From Linanthus parryae (lineage: Eukaryota > Streptophyta > Magnoliopsida > Ericales > Polemoniaceae): a stretch of 64,000 nt of DNA. Under the pieces are notes generated by a model. The model saw nothing but the letters and a program-made list of their open reading frames with translations. It did no database searches and was not told the DNA's origin. This document shows, in pieces, positions 23,404-36,519 of the stretch. Within the stretch, counting starts at the first letter, position 1, and every line of letters begins with the position of its first letter. The stretch is from contig JALGPY010000010.1 of assembly GCA_023055425.1 (NCBI GenBank), positions 20,371,363 to 20,435,362 on the forward strand, given 5' to 3'. The translations under genes were made by a program, and so were the position numbers.

Positions 23404-25657
23404 AGATCACCCATTTGGTAAGCCTTGTAGATCACCCGTTTCTTTAGGCTTCTTTATCTCCATGTCTTGACTATTATCTATCTTTATCTAATTATGGCTA
23501 TCATCTAGACTAAATAAAAAGATCTCACAAGTTGAGAAAAATACCGGTCCGTAGACCGTAAAGCTTAATTAATTATTACATTAACTTGATCAGCTCGCAG
23601 GCCGTAAAACAAACCATAAAATAAACATCCATAACAAACCACAACCTATGGCCATTTCTAATCACCATGAAATAATCACAAGAACAATTAAGATATAATT
23701 TTAATGCGCTTGATGAATTTTAATTATTTTTGGATGTTCTAGGGTCAAAACAGTCCAATAGGGTTCTCCATGGCTTTGGAAGAAACCCTAAAGGAGTGCC
23801 ACAAGGCTAGGGGTCGACCGGACCTAGGCCGCACGGTCGACCCGTGCGCGCCTAGGCCGGTTCGGTCCTAGGCGCGTGGCCTTTGGATTGGGCAGCAAGG
23901 AAGGGGGACGGTCACTAGGGGGCCGACCCTCTTGAGGGAGTTGTTTCCTACTCCTTTTTGCCCAAGTATAGTTGTTTCCATACGTGAAAACCCCATTTTT
24001 CAAGCATGTGCCCAAACCCTAGCCACCAAGATCCAAAAATTAACATCCTTTTTGATTCAAATTCACTAATAATTCACATCATATGTAAATAGATCTTGTT
24101 TTATTGAATCATATTCAATTTCATCAAATGTGCTTAATTTGTTCGTTTTACACGATAAACAACAATTTAAAGTGTAAAACAACATATATTGTAACACATA
24201 AACTACATTATGCTCTACGACCTATGGCTCTGATACCACTATAGGGTTTTGATAACGGATACACGGCGCAATAAACAATAATCAAACCGTTAAAGACCCT
24301 CCAAGGATAAAAAATCTAGAATTCATAACGATAGTAAGGGATTGGTATCAAAATACCTTTTGGATCTCCTTTGATGACTTCACGCGTGAAATAGTATTCA
24401 CGTCTCTATGGCTAGTCCGCTCCTAGGTTAGAACCCGAATCTTCCAACACCTTATGCTACCTAGGAACAACGGAAGAAGAAGAAGAAGATCACAAAAGGA
24501 ACACCAAAGAGGGGCTCGCCCCTCTTTTTGTTACCAACGGGGTAGGGGCGGACCAAGGGAGGCGTTCGGCCTCCTTTGGTTTTGCTCTCTCTCCGTGCTT
24601 TTCTCTCCCACTCAATGTGTTATGATCATTAGTTGTTGGAAGGAAGCTAGGATTGTCCTTTATATAGTCCAACAACTCTTTGTTGACTTCATAAAAGCCC
24701 TTATCCTAATCCTGTTTATACACGGATTAGTCCAACTTGCAAATTAGTCCTATTAAGTTTGCATGTATTTGTGTATTGATCCTTTTAATTAATTAATTAT
24801 ATTAATTACTTCCCTAGTCCGGTCTAAACCATAGGGAGTTTGACCCCATAGGTTTCTACTTAGTTGGTAGTAACAATTTACTAACATGGAGCGGCCTCTA
24901 GCAAGACATCCACGCTACCCAACTAATAGAGATAGTCATCCGACAAACCTTGTGCAAGTATTGTCTCATCCCTTTGTGTCTATATCCAGATTGGACACGA
25001 TACATGCAAGTCACACTCGTATATCCAATCAATAGTTTCTCGATCCTGGGAATAGTCTCATCCATGCAGATAACATCAATATCCTATATTGATTTATCTG
25101 AGTCTGGCCAGACATTCTATGAGAACCATCCCTCAAGTGGTCGTGGATATTTACTCCTGCTATGTGGGAGGGACAAATTCTATCTACGTCGCTACCATCT
25201 ATAAGCTTGTTTCCTTACTAACGCCTTTATTACTACCCAGTTACGATGTAGCGTTTGACGATGTCAAAACACAATATTCCACAACTTGATGATCTAGTGA
25301 CTTCAGTTCTAAGGATGACAATACCGTTGTCACTACGAGAAGCACTTGTGACTTTACATAACCTGTATGTAGCCTTCTCGTTATGGGTCAATTCAGTATG
25401 TGATTACTCCTAATGCATACTCATGTGTTGGATCGTGATATCTCCATATCAATCCAACCCCATACTAGTCTATAGTTGATCCTCCTCTTAATCAATATAA
25501 CCGACTAGGGATATTTAAGATAAACAACATATTTGCAATATAAGGACTTCATTATATTAAATTTATCCTTAAATAATACAATGAACGTTTCTAGCTAAAA
25601 ACACTATTCAAACTAAAAAGATTGCCTCTAGGGCACCTATTCCAACACATAGAGGTT
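23404..25657 (-). mobile_element. Ty1/copia 5' fragment, copy 2
   Basis: Minus-strand LTR (25,657 down to 24,240, 1,418 bases), primer site 24,238-24,221 and leader to about 23,404, all colinear with 1,979-4,625. The site at 25,327-25,335 is uninterrupted. Confidence 0.82.
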
Positions 25658-27931
25658 TGTCAGGTAACTGACTATTCCTATTACATGGGTAGCATTGATG
25701 TGTTTCTAGACACCACACTGTGTTTGTAATTTTTATTGCCAAAGTAATAGGAACCTGCAGGGTCACACACCAAAGAATTAGACTGGATGTACATTTTCAT
25801 TAGTCGGACTAACTAACAAGGAAATAATAAGGGATCAAAGTGCAACAACGTGCATATTTGGTTGGACTAAATAGCCCATTGGAATGAAACAAAAGTTGAT
25901 CCAAACAGTTATACCTAATTAATAGTGGGGAAAGTTTTGTAATTAATAAAGATTTAATAATGAGTATAGTATTCAGTAAATAAAGTGAGATTAGTCATTT
26001 TGACAAATAAACAGTGTCTTAGTACTTTATTAAAGGACATCATTAACAGTTGACTAGGTCATTATCGAGTAATTAACTAGAATCAACCAGCTTGACATTC
26101 ATAGGACACTTTCATATTACGATTAATTATTAATTAAGATTTATCCTTATTTGTAGACACCGAGTTCATAGACGAAGGCTACGTCGGTTACATCTAAACT
26201 ACCGTCGGAACTTGTAGGTGGGTTTGTAGGCTCAACCCTTATTATTCAAAACGCGTGTTTCACTATAATGTCTCTACCCTATATGATTTTACTATTAAAT
26301 GTTTTGAACACATTATTTTTGCTTACTCGTCACTAATGTTTATTAAATTTTTCACTGTGTAATTGAGCTCTCTACTTTCACATGTTTAAATTCAATTATT
26401 TGGAAACTGTCACTCGAGAAGAAATTATTTTCAATACTTATTTTAGAAATGATAATAATGAGACTTTTCGTAATGCTTAAGCTACTAATGAAGTGAAGTG
26501 GAAACATGAACTCTCAAGGATTTTATATGGTTTGACCAAGCAAAGCATGGGAATTGATATAGTTAGACCAAGCAAATCTTGGGAATGGAGTCGAATGTGG
26601 CTCTATGATTTTCTCTGGGAGTTCATTACAACAGGGTAAGGCTCTAGTACTATTCTCTTGGGAAAAAAATTTCCCTCGTAGGGGGGTCCACACTTAATGT
26701 CTATATGCTGTGGTGGAAGTGGTTTAGACGAGCGGATTATCTCCGTTCATTATGGATATGATTATTGGTACTGGATCTCCCCGATTTAAAGAACTAAACT
26801 GACTATTTAAATAAATGAACATGTCATAACTTGTTTTTATACATAATTTTGCCTCACCCTAATTTACGCTATGTTAGGCGTTTTCATTCAATTTTGCTGA
26901 CTTTTCAACTGTGGTGTCCTTGTTTTGTAAAACCACCACAGGAGAGGCCTACTTTGGGGATGGGGACGTCGCATACTAAGGGAAGCATCATCTCGCATGA
27001 ATAAAGGAGTAATTTCAATATTTCGTTGTTGTAATATAATGGTTTTTAATAACTCTGAACAAGGCTTATGAACTATTTGATGTAAAAGTGTATTTTGTGA
27101 ATCAGAAGCAAAGATCTTTTTTCCTGATCTTGGTAGGTAACTCACCATGAGAAGGGCACACGCATAATTTTATTATTGAAAATTTGGGGGTGTTACAGCC
27201 TCTCTCTCTCGCTCCCTCCCTTCAACCTCCCTCCACCTCTTTGAACCTCTCTGGCCGCCTGAAACAACAGCAGGAGCAGCGACAACAGTAGCCGAAGGGA
27301 ACTGCCGAGCAGACCCAAAGACCAGACCCGACGGAGAACCATAGCCACCGCGCCTTCTCCTTCTTCCACCTTCAATCTCCGATGCTCCCCAAACCCCCTT
27401 GAGGACCTAATGAACCCATGTTGTCACCCATTGCAGCCCGTAGGCTCAGGACACCCTCTTTTTTGACGGGTTTTTGACCAAGCTTCGACAACCAATTAAT
27501 GCTTTTTTGGCTTGAATCTGGATACTTCAACTTGAATTAGAGTTTTAGATCATCAAAATTCATGGGTATCATTGTATGAGAATATTCATGAACTTCTATT
27601 GGTGGGTGAAGAAAGCGATGCAACGTGAGTGTAAAGGGGATGATTTTGATGATAAACAGAAAGTTGTGGTGACTTATGCTTAAACAGAAACTTTAAGGGT
27701 ATCTTGTGTTAAATCAGAAACTACTCAGTTCAGAGGGGGTAACCAAGTGATATATTCATAAAATCTAGGGACCGTGTTGTAGTTTACACAAACTTAATTT
27801 TTGAATAAACTTAATATTTTTTTTAAATAAGTTTAAAATAGTATTTATAGTTTCTTATGTAATCTATATAAATAAATACTCTTGTGAAGTGATTTGAGAA
27901 GAGACTATGTATGAAAATTTGGTTATCTTCC

Positions 27932-28011
<80 letters not shown>

Positions 28012-29034
28012 CTATTTGTGAATAAGATTTTAGTTAGTTACTAAGTAATATATATATATATATATATCTATGTATATGTATATGTATATGTGTGTGTGTG
28101 TGGTTGTGTTTGTAACTATTCTTGTGATATATGTTAACAGATGATGTTTTTATAAGTTAGGATTTTTCAACAGCTAAATAGCGATATACACTTTTATGAA
28201 TTAAAAATGTATGGTAAGAGCAAAATATTGTTTTAAGAACTTTCTAAGTGTTGAATGAATTTAAATAAGGTTAGAACTAGTATAATCTTGAACTAATTAT
28301 GCTCTTTAAAGTTAACTAAATCGTTTTGTGTAATGTTATTATTTAGTTCCAAAATTTATAACTTGAGAAGTTTATGGATAGTTATGTGCGTAATTAAATA
28401 TGAGTTTTTCTAGATAAAAGTATTTAACAATCATTTAGCTACATCATGGAAATTCCACTTTATTTATAGAAAGACAAGATATAAGCATACTTCTTATAAT
28501 TGGCTTGAAATTTGTTTTAAATAAATAGAATGAGGGATTTGGGTTATCTGGAAATCTAAAATAAGGAGTTTACTCAATAATTAGATCATTCATCGCATAC
28601 TAGCATCGTACTTGCTAGTTGAAACTGTGATTGATTAGAAATTATAACTTCAAGGCGACAGTTTTGAAGACGAAGGCTATGTCTCCCCGTATGGGCTTTT
28701 CTCGATATTTGTTGTTCCTATTTGAGGTGAGTAAAAATGCAAGGAATAGCTCTATCTTCATTCGTCTTGAAATTATAATTTTTATACGTTTTCTAAAAAT
28801 GAGTCTTTGCTTTATGTGTCTTACTTGACAAGTTGTTACGCTTATCGACAATTTATTTTCTTGTAATTCTCACATGAAATTAATAACACGTAAAAATGTA
28901 AAGTGTAAGGACTTGTGCAGCGGAAAATTAATTGGATTTGGATAATTATATATTTAACTCCGCCGCACATAGCCTCGGGTCGCCCCTTATACTCACTCTT
29001 TCAGGACGCAATAATGTGGAGTATCAACACTTAA
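25658..29034. repeat. Retroelement-like non-coding spacer, copy 2
   Basis: Counterpart of 4,626-5,733 plus 16,275-18,476, uninterrupted. Contains gggggtgttaca at 27,187-27,198, a CT tract, and copy-specific ATT and TA microsatellites (27,933-28,067). No gene seen. Ends with CTTAA, the Tekay target duplication. Confidence 0.65.
27933..28001. repeat. ATT microsatellite, expanded in copy 2 only
   Basis: About 22 ATT units. The aligned region in copy 1 (near 17,385-17,400) has only one or two. Confidence 0.97.
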
Positions 29035-30205
29035 TGTAGAGATCTAAAATTCTTAAAATTATTAGTATTATTATTACTACTAAAATAAGTATTATTTCTT
29101 TGTTGGTTTATGTGTTCATGTAGTATTTGGCAAATTGCTTGATTTAAAAGGTGGATATATGTATGATCATATGGATTTAATGATTATTAGTGTGTTAATA
29201 TGTATTATATATAATTAAAACATTCTTTTTTTCAGGGGGTATGTGTTTGTATATATGCTAAAGTCAGGGGGATTGTAGTGTCATTTTAGAATCTTCAAAA
29301 CATTGAACACATGGAAGCTTTGAGTTGATTCTTGTATTAGATTTTATTGTTAGACGCTTTTTTGGACCTAGCTCATCTTTTTCTGTGAAATTAGTTGCTT
29401 TGTAAATAAGGTGAAATGCGTAAAACTGTATACATTCTTTGCACGTTTTGGAGACCATTGGCCTAGTAGTGAGATTTGATGTCTTTTTATGTTGATTCAT
29501 GTCAAAATTTTATAATCCTTTTGATAGTAATATGATGTTGTTATCTTCCGTTTGGCACACTTCTCATGTTAATTGAATAGCGTTGGAACACAATTTTAGT
29601 TGTTTTACTTAAATCGGATAGATTAAAACATGCTGGTACGATTTTGAAATTTATAGAAGATCGGTCCAATGGATCTAAGTGATTCAAGATCATTTGTAAA
29701 ATAGATACATATCCAGCTAAATTTGGTAGATAGTTAACGGTTCAATTGCCCAGAAACATTTTTTAAGTTGGTCATTTAGTTATGAATTTCTTTTCTCCAA
29801 CAGTCATCTCACGGAATAAATTATAATTTAATATCAGTAACTTTGAATAAAAAACTGTTTTACTTAGGTATATTGTACATCTTTAGGAGCCTATGTGAAA
29901 ATTTTCATGTTCTTTGGGCTAATAGTTTATGATTAAATGAATTCTTAAAGTTCGTCCTATAGTTCTGAATTTTCTGCCGACCAACAGCACGTTTGGGCTT
30001 GTATATCCCGAACCCTACACGCTTTTCAAAACTGCTTTAGAGACAATAATGAGACATATCTAGTATGCCTTCGACTAAGTTTCTTAATTTTCCACCGAGC
30101 TAAGAGATATTAAATTTCTTAGCCGAACTGTTGAAATTGTCCTTTTTCAGCGTATAGTTTGTGAATCTGGTTACGTTCTCGTGACTTTGGATCCAAGTCG
30201 TGACA
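29035..30205 (+). repeat. 5' LTR, internally deleted
   Basis: 1,171 bases. Compared with 18,477-20,648, about 1 kb (18,741-19,739) is missing, with the junction near 29,300. Confidence 0.9.
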
Positions 30206-30206
30206 A

Positions 30207-30220
30207 CTTCGTATCTGAGC
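30207..30220 (+). other. Degenerate tRNA-Met primer site
   Basis: Reads cttcgtatctgagc, against the usual TTGGTATCAGAGC; the copy at 20,651 keeps ttggtat. Confidence 0.65.
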
Positions 30221-31017
30221 ACTAGGTACGAATACCTAGGGGCGGTGGGAAATAGATTACGTGAGTTGTTGGTGCATACATTAATTTAAGTGATATGTGT
30301 TTATGTGTTCTATAATTGTGTTGCCTTTTTCCTTGATGTGCATGGTTCTAATGTGTTCTAAATGTGTTAACTTGTTTTGACCACTGTGTTACATGTTTTT
30401 TTTATTATCATCATGTCAATAAGTTTCTCAAGTGATTCTACAATAAATGCACAGCTAGCGATTGATTTAGCATTCGTATAGAGTGATGCCTCCGAACGAG
30501 GGTAGATTTACTAAGATTAAGAAAAGACTACAGTTATAGATAAAAGTATTTGTAATGGTGCGGTTTGTATTTAACTAATTGTGAGAGATACTTGTTCTTG
30601 AATATGTTTTGTTAATGTTGGATATGCAGAAATACATGTTGATATTTTTGTTAGCCACATTAATTGGATAAGCTATCGTCATTAGTATAATTGATTTTCT
30701 AGGTTGTTATAGTCCGGTTAACTTAACTATTACACGTGGTAACCCTTAATTTGGCTATGTTCTTGATTCGACTTTGGTCATGTGCTTAGTGCCCCCTATA
30801 AAGAGGGATAAAAGTTAGACTTCTATGGAACCATCCGTTCATAGGTTTTGCGGATAATGATAGTTCTAACTTCTATTTGATCTAAGAATCTTCGTTTCAA
30901 TTATGAGATGGGAGGGACGGGCTCATGCTTGGACTCCTCTATTGATGTTTTAAAGGTCATTCTTTGGATTCTTATTGTTCTTAGAGATAGACCAGTGATT
31001 TGATAGATCTGATGCCA

Positions 31018-34000
31018 TAGGGTGTCATGGTATCAAATTTATTGGGCTTAGTTGAGCGGAGGGGTACGGATGACGATATTTCTAAGATCGCATATAGGAC
31101 ACGTTATGTTCACTACAAGTTTGTTGTAAATCCTTTTGGACTTACTAATTCTACTACATCATTTATGGACTAAATGAACTTTATCTTTCATCCTTATCTG
31201 GATCATTTATGAGGAGCATTTAAGGATCACACTACAAGTTCTTCAAGAGCATAAACCATTTTCTAAGTATGAAAAGTGTGAGTTCTGGCTTTTTAAGGTG
31301 AAATTTCTTGTCCATGTGGTTTCAGAGAACAGAGTATAAGTTGATCCGTCGAAGATAAAAGTCGTTATAAGCTGGGAGCGACCAAATGATGTTTTTGAGA
31401 TACGAAGTTTCTTGTTCTTAGCTAGCTACTATTGATGTCTTTTGAAGGATTTATCAAGTCTCGCAGCACCAATGATCCGACACACTCGTTAAGGAGTTAA
31501 GTTTGCTTATAATGACGCGCGTGAAGTAGCTTTCCAAAAAATTATGAGGAGAACCCTAGTCTTAGCGGTGCCAGAAAGGGGGGCTTAGTTACACTGTTCA
31601 TTGTGATGATTCTCGAGATGGATTAGGTTGTGTATTGATGCAAGAAGGCAAGGTAGCAGCCTATGGTTCTCACCAGCTAAAATTAAATGAAATTATCCAA
31701 CTCATGATTTGGAGCTTGCAGCCTGTGTCTTTGCCTTGAAGAGCAGGAGATACTATTTATGTGGTTAGCGATTTGAGGTTATCTCTGATCATAATAATTT
31801 GAAGTATTTTTTTCACAGAAGGACCTGAATATGCGCCAGAGGAGATGGGTGGAATATTTACAAAATTATGACTTCGAGCTTCTGTGTCTCCCATGGAAGG
31901 CTAATGTAATTGTCGATGCCCTAAGTAGGATGTTATTTGGCACCATAGCTAGTATAGATATCCATGAATGCAAAATGCTCGAGGATATTAGATAGTTGGA
32001 CTTGTGTCTTGGGGGAGTGGATGGGTAGCCTAAGTTGTTCAATATGGTTGTGGTGGGTATACTTTCAAAAACGAATCATCGAGGCTCAACAAAGTCATAA
32101 AGAGATACAAGATATTCAGGTTTGCTTGGCTAATGGTGACGATTCTCGGGATGGATTAGGTTGTGTAATGATGCAACAAGGCAACGTAGCAGCCTATGGT
32201 TCTCACCAGCTAAAGATAAATAAAATTATCCCACTCATGATTTGGAGCTTGCAGCCTGTGTCTTTGCCTTGAAGAGCAGGAAATACTATTTATATGGTTA
32301 GCGATTTGAGGTTTTCTCTGATCATAATAATTTGAGATATTTTTTTTCACAGAAGGACCTGAATATGCGCCAGAGGAGATGGGTGGAATATTTACAAAAT
32401 TTTGACTTTGAGCTTCTGTATCACCCAGGGAAGGCTAATGTAATTGTCGATGCCCTAAGTAGGATGTTATTTGGCACCATAGCTAGTATAGATATCCATG
32501 AATGGAAAATGCTCGAGGACATTAGATAGTTAGACTTGTGTCTTGGGGGAGTGGACGGGTACCCTACGTTGTTCAATATGGTTGTGGTGGGTACACTTTC
32601 AAAAAGGAATCATCGAGGCTCAACAAAGTGATAAAGAGATACAAGATATTCAGGTTTACTTGGCTAATGGTGAGCTAATGCAAGGTTGGGTTTGGCACTC
32701 TGATCATGGCTTGAGATTTTGCGGTAGGTCATTTTTTTCATTAACTCTCTGTGAATATGTATTACGTGAGTTCCACCATTCTAACTTAGCAATTCACCAT
32801 GGAGGTACAAAGATGTATGAGGATTTGCGTCGCCAGTTCTGATGGAAGGCTATGAAGAAAGATGTGGAACTTGTTGTTGCTAAGTGTTTAACATGTCAGC
32901 AGGTTATGACCGGGCATCAGAGTCGAGTGGGATTGTTACAACCATTAAATGTGGCGGAGTGCAAGTGGGAGCATGTGACGATATCAGGTCTTCCAAGGTC
33001 ATTAGCAGGCCGGGATGCCATTTGGGTGGTTGTGGATCGTTTTACAAAGGCAGCCCATTTTCTTCATATCCGGATGAAATATTTAGTAGATACTCTTAGC
33101 AAACTCTATATACGTGAGATTCTCAAACTGCATGATGTTCCAATTTCAAATGTTTCTGAAAGAGATCCACAATTTCCTTCACGGGTTGAAAGTTTACATT
33201 TTGTCCCTTGGGACGAATGCGTTAGTCAGTACTGCATTTCACCCTCCAAAATACGTACAATAGGAGTGTATAATACATATTTTGGAGGATATCCTCCGGG
33301 CTTTTGTATTAGATTTTTGAGGCTCATGGGAGGATCACTTGCCACTTGCAGTCTTTGCCTACAATAACAGCTATCAAAGAAGTATCGAAATGGCACCTTT
33401 TGAGGCACTTTATGTTAAGCCTTGTAGATCACCCATTTGTTGGGAAGGTGTAGAAGATGCGGCTACTTTAGGGTCAGAGTTGGTTCAAGAAGCTACTCGC
33501 AAAATTTCCAAAATCGGACAATGCCTATTGACAGCCCAGAGTTGCCAGAAGACTTATAGAGACAAAAGGAGGCGATATTTAGGTTTTGAGGTTGGAGATC
33601 ATTTATATCCTAAGGTTTCTCCAAGGAAAGGGTTGTTGAGTTTTGTTCGAAGTGGAAAATTAGCCCCACGATTCTTTGGGCCATTTGAGATTTTAGAAAA
33701 GATCGGCATGTTCACTTATCGTCCTGCATTGCTACCAAGATTAGATGGGGTTCATAAGGTGTTCCATTTTTCTATGTTGCAGAAGTAGGAGTCATACTCC
33801 ACTCATATCCTTGATTGGACTGATTTTAATGTCACTGAGGATGTGTCATATAAGGAGAGACCCCTACGAGTATTGGAATGCGGGAGAAAGTGTTACATGG
33901 AAAGTCAATTTCTTTGGTAAAGGTCTTTTGGAATCACCATGGACTTGAGCAGGCCACATGGGAGCGTGAAGATGACATACGGTCCAAATACCCAGAGTTA

Positions 34001-34019
34001 TTCGTTCAAGGTACGTCTT
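31018..34019 (+). pseudogene. Tekay-like pol with C-terminal chromodomain
   Basis: RT remnants start near 31,018. RNase H is present twice through a tandem duplication (FFSQKDLNMRQRRWVEYLQNF, VIVDALSRM in the second unit). Integrase follows (32,852-33,300: zinc region VAKCLTCQQVM; core AIWVVVDRFTKAAHFLHI, SERDPQFPS with the second catalytic D kept). The integrase tail follows at 33,339-33,788 (FAYNNSYQRSIEMAPFEALY, GDHLYPKVSPRKG, LAPRFFGPFEI). From about 33,838 the chromodomain reads SYKERPLRVLECG and, after a frameshift, QATWEREDDIRSKYPELF, matching the Tekay type. Frameshifts and stops occur throughout. Confidence 0.88.
31608..32673 (+). repeat. Internal tandem duplication of about 533 bases
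   Basis: Unit 1 (about 31,608-32,140) and unit 2 (about 32,141-32,673) both run from the RNase H start (ttctcgagatgg / ttctcgggatgg) to ggctaatggtga. Copies 1 and 2 of the Tekay fragment have this segment once. Gtga microhomology sits at the junction. Confidence 0.9.
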
Positions 34020-34037
34020 GAATTTCGAGGACGAAAT

Positions 34038-34058
34038 TTTCTTTTAAGGGTGGTAGGT
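34038..34058 (+). other. Polypurine tract
   Basis: Purine-rich ttttaagggtggtaggt directly before the 3' LTR start at 34,059, following the cgaggacgaaattt tract usual in this lineage. Confidence 0.7.
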
Positions 34059-36308
34059 TGTAGAGATCAAAATTCTTATAATTATTAGTATTATTATTAC
34101 TATTAAAATAATTATTATTCTTTGTTGGTTTATGTGTTCATGTAGTATTTGGCAAATTGTAAGATTTAAAAGGTGGATATATGTATGATCATTTGGGTTT
34201 AATGATTATTAGTGTGTTAATATGTATTATCTATATTTAAAACATTCCTTTTTTGTTCAGGGTGTATGAGTTTGTATATATTCTAAAGTCAGAGAGATTG
34301 TAGTATCTTTTTAGAAACTTCATAACTCGTAAGCTGAAATTAAATGACGATAGAAATAAGAAAAAAATAGGAACGCATGAGCGTTGTAGAAACCCTCCCA
34401 CCTCCATTGTTGCTTCTTCGTTCTTCTTCCGATGCATCGGCAAAAAGAATTTTCGACGATCTTTGCCAACTACCGTGAGTCATATTCTTCCCCTTTCAAA
34501 ATTCTCCAATTTTTCCGTTTCTCATTCAATTTTCTGTCACTCAGTCAATTCAACGTATAGTATTGATGACCTTATACTCGTTATCTCGCAATATTATATA
34601 AGGTAGTATTGTTCTACGCGGCATGAGCTTCGAAACTATACCAAAATCTCAATCTATCGGTGAAGTCAAAAAATCACGCGTTTCACTCTAGATAGGGAAA
34701 TTAACTGATATGGTCATTGAAATTTGTATACTTCTGATATGCTTACATTATGTTTTCATGTAATTGTGTGATTTTAATGAGTGAAGTATATGTCATTCGA
34801 TTGATATGAACTTCGGTGATTGTGCTATGTGGATTTGACTATATACGAATGCGTGAAAGTTGCCGAAGTAATGAGTTTGTTATAAGTTGGGGTAATTAGA
34901 AATTGACGTGCCGTTTTGATTAGAGTTGATGCATTGTAGGGTGTGAGAACCCGATTGAGTCATATGGTGTGTGTGTCTTGGGGAGAGTGTACACGTTGAG
35001 CAAGTTGGGCTCGGTGCCCGTCGGTGAAAGACCGTAAACCCACGTGTGAGGTGCCTTACTGTCCTTCGGGTTATTACACAGTAAAACTTTTTCGTGTCTT
35101 TGGGTTGCCTGTTCCCTCGGATTAATACCGTAAACGGCCGTGTGTTTGGGTTGCCTTGTCCCTCGGTTTCAGTCCGTAAGGTCGTGTGTTTGGTACACAT
35201 CCCCTAGTTGTTCATGGTTTGGTATTTGTTCGAGCATATGTTACCATTAGTTGTTTTATTTATACATTGTGGTCATTGGTTTACATATGTTATGTATGTC
35301 GCTCTTTTACTAGTGTTAATGTCTGTTTTAGTTTATTTTCCTACTGGGTTGTGGTTACTCACCCTACTATTTTTCAGATGATAATGCGACATATTGAAGA
35401 CATGGAAGCTTTGAGTTTTTTCTTCCATTGGAGTTCATTGTTAGAGGGTTTTTTGGAGCTAGCTTATCTTGTATGTGAAATTAGTTTCTTTGTCAATAAT
35501 GTGAAATGCGTAGAAGCGTATACATTCTTTGCACGTTTTGGAGGGCCATTGGCCTAGTTGTGAGATTTGATGTCATTTTATGTTGATTCATGTAAAAATT
35601 ATCAAATCCTTTTGATACTAATATGATGTTTTTATCTTTCTTTTGGCACACTTCTCATGTTAATTGAATAGCGTTGGAACACAATTTTAGTTGTCTTACT
35701 TAAACTGGACAGATTATACATGATGGTACGATTTTGCTCTTTACTGGAGATCCTTTGAACGGATCGAAGTGGTTCAAGATGATTTGTAAACTTTACACAT
35801 ATGAGTTCTTTCCAGCTAAGTTTGGCAGATAGTTAACGGTTAGATTGCCCAGAAACATTTTTTAAGTTGGTCATTTAGTTCTGAATGTCTTTGCTCCGAC
35901 AGTTATCTTACGGAAAAAAAATTACAACTGAATATTGGTAGCTCTGAATACAAAATTATTATAGTTGGGCATATTAGACATTTTTAGGAGCCAATTTCCA
36001 AAATTTCATGTTCTTTGGACTTATAGTTTATGACTAATTGAATGAAAGTTCGGGTTACAATTCTGAATTTTCTGCCGACCAGCCGCACGTTTGGCCTTTT
36101 ATCTCCCGAACCCCTACACTCTTTTCAAAATATTTTTAGAGGTAACAATTAGACATATCTAGGATACCTCCGACTATGATTCGTAATTTTTCACCGAGAC
36201 GTGTAAGAGATATTAAATTTCTAAGCAAAAATGTTGAAATTGTCCTTTTTCAGCGTATTGTTTGTGAATCTAGTTACATTCTCGTAAATTGGGATCCGGG
36301 CCGTGACA
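34059..36308 (+). repeat. 3' LTR of the Tekay-like element
   Basis: 2,250 bases, TGTAGAGATC to GTGACA, immediately followed by the TSD CTTAA. It is colinear with 18,477-20,648 and retains the kilobase missing from the 5' LTR. Confidence 0.9.
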
Positions 36309-36519
36309 CTTAAGGTCATGGCATCTTGGTTTATGGGATATTTTGTGATGAGATTGGTGGCAGTTGGTTCTTCACCGCTGCAAAAAGATAATAATCTTGA
36401 TAATTAAATGTGGAAAAGGGAAGAAAAATTATTTCTTGGAAATCCCCTAATTGGGGAAAATGTTATGCATTGAGAATACTACCCTTTGATATATGATGTG
36501 ATTATTTGAGAATAAATGG

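Larger units (their letters stand above)
21450..30998. repeat. Tandem duplication unit, copy 2
   Basis: Pol fragment 21,450-23,403, copia fragment 23,404-25,657, spacer 25,658-29,034, then Tekay LTR and leader to about 30,998. It lacks the CACTA-like and SIRE-like insertions of copy 1, so it supplies the empty sites for both. It merges on the right into the complete Tekay-like element. Confidence 0.88.
29035..36308 (+). mobile_element. Tekay-like Ty3/gypsy chromovirus, complete outline, defective
   Basis: TSD CTTAA (29,030-29,034 and 36,309-36,313), LTRs starting TGTAGAGATC and ending GTGACA, a degenerate tRNA-Met primer site after the 5' LTR and a purine-rich tract before the 3' LTR. The 7,274-base element lacks gag and protease, has decayed RT, RNase H and integrase, and keeps a readable C-terminal chromodomain. 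It carries an internal tandem duplication of about 533 bases and a 1-kb deletion in its 5' LTR. Confidence 0.92.
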
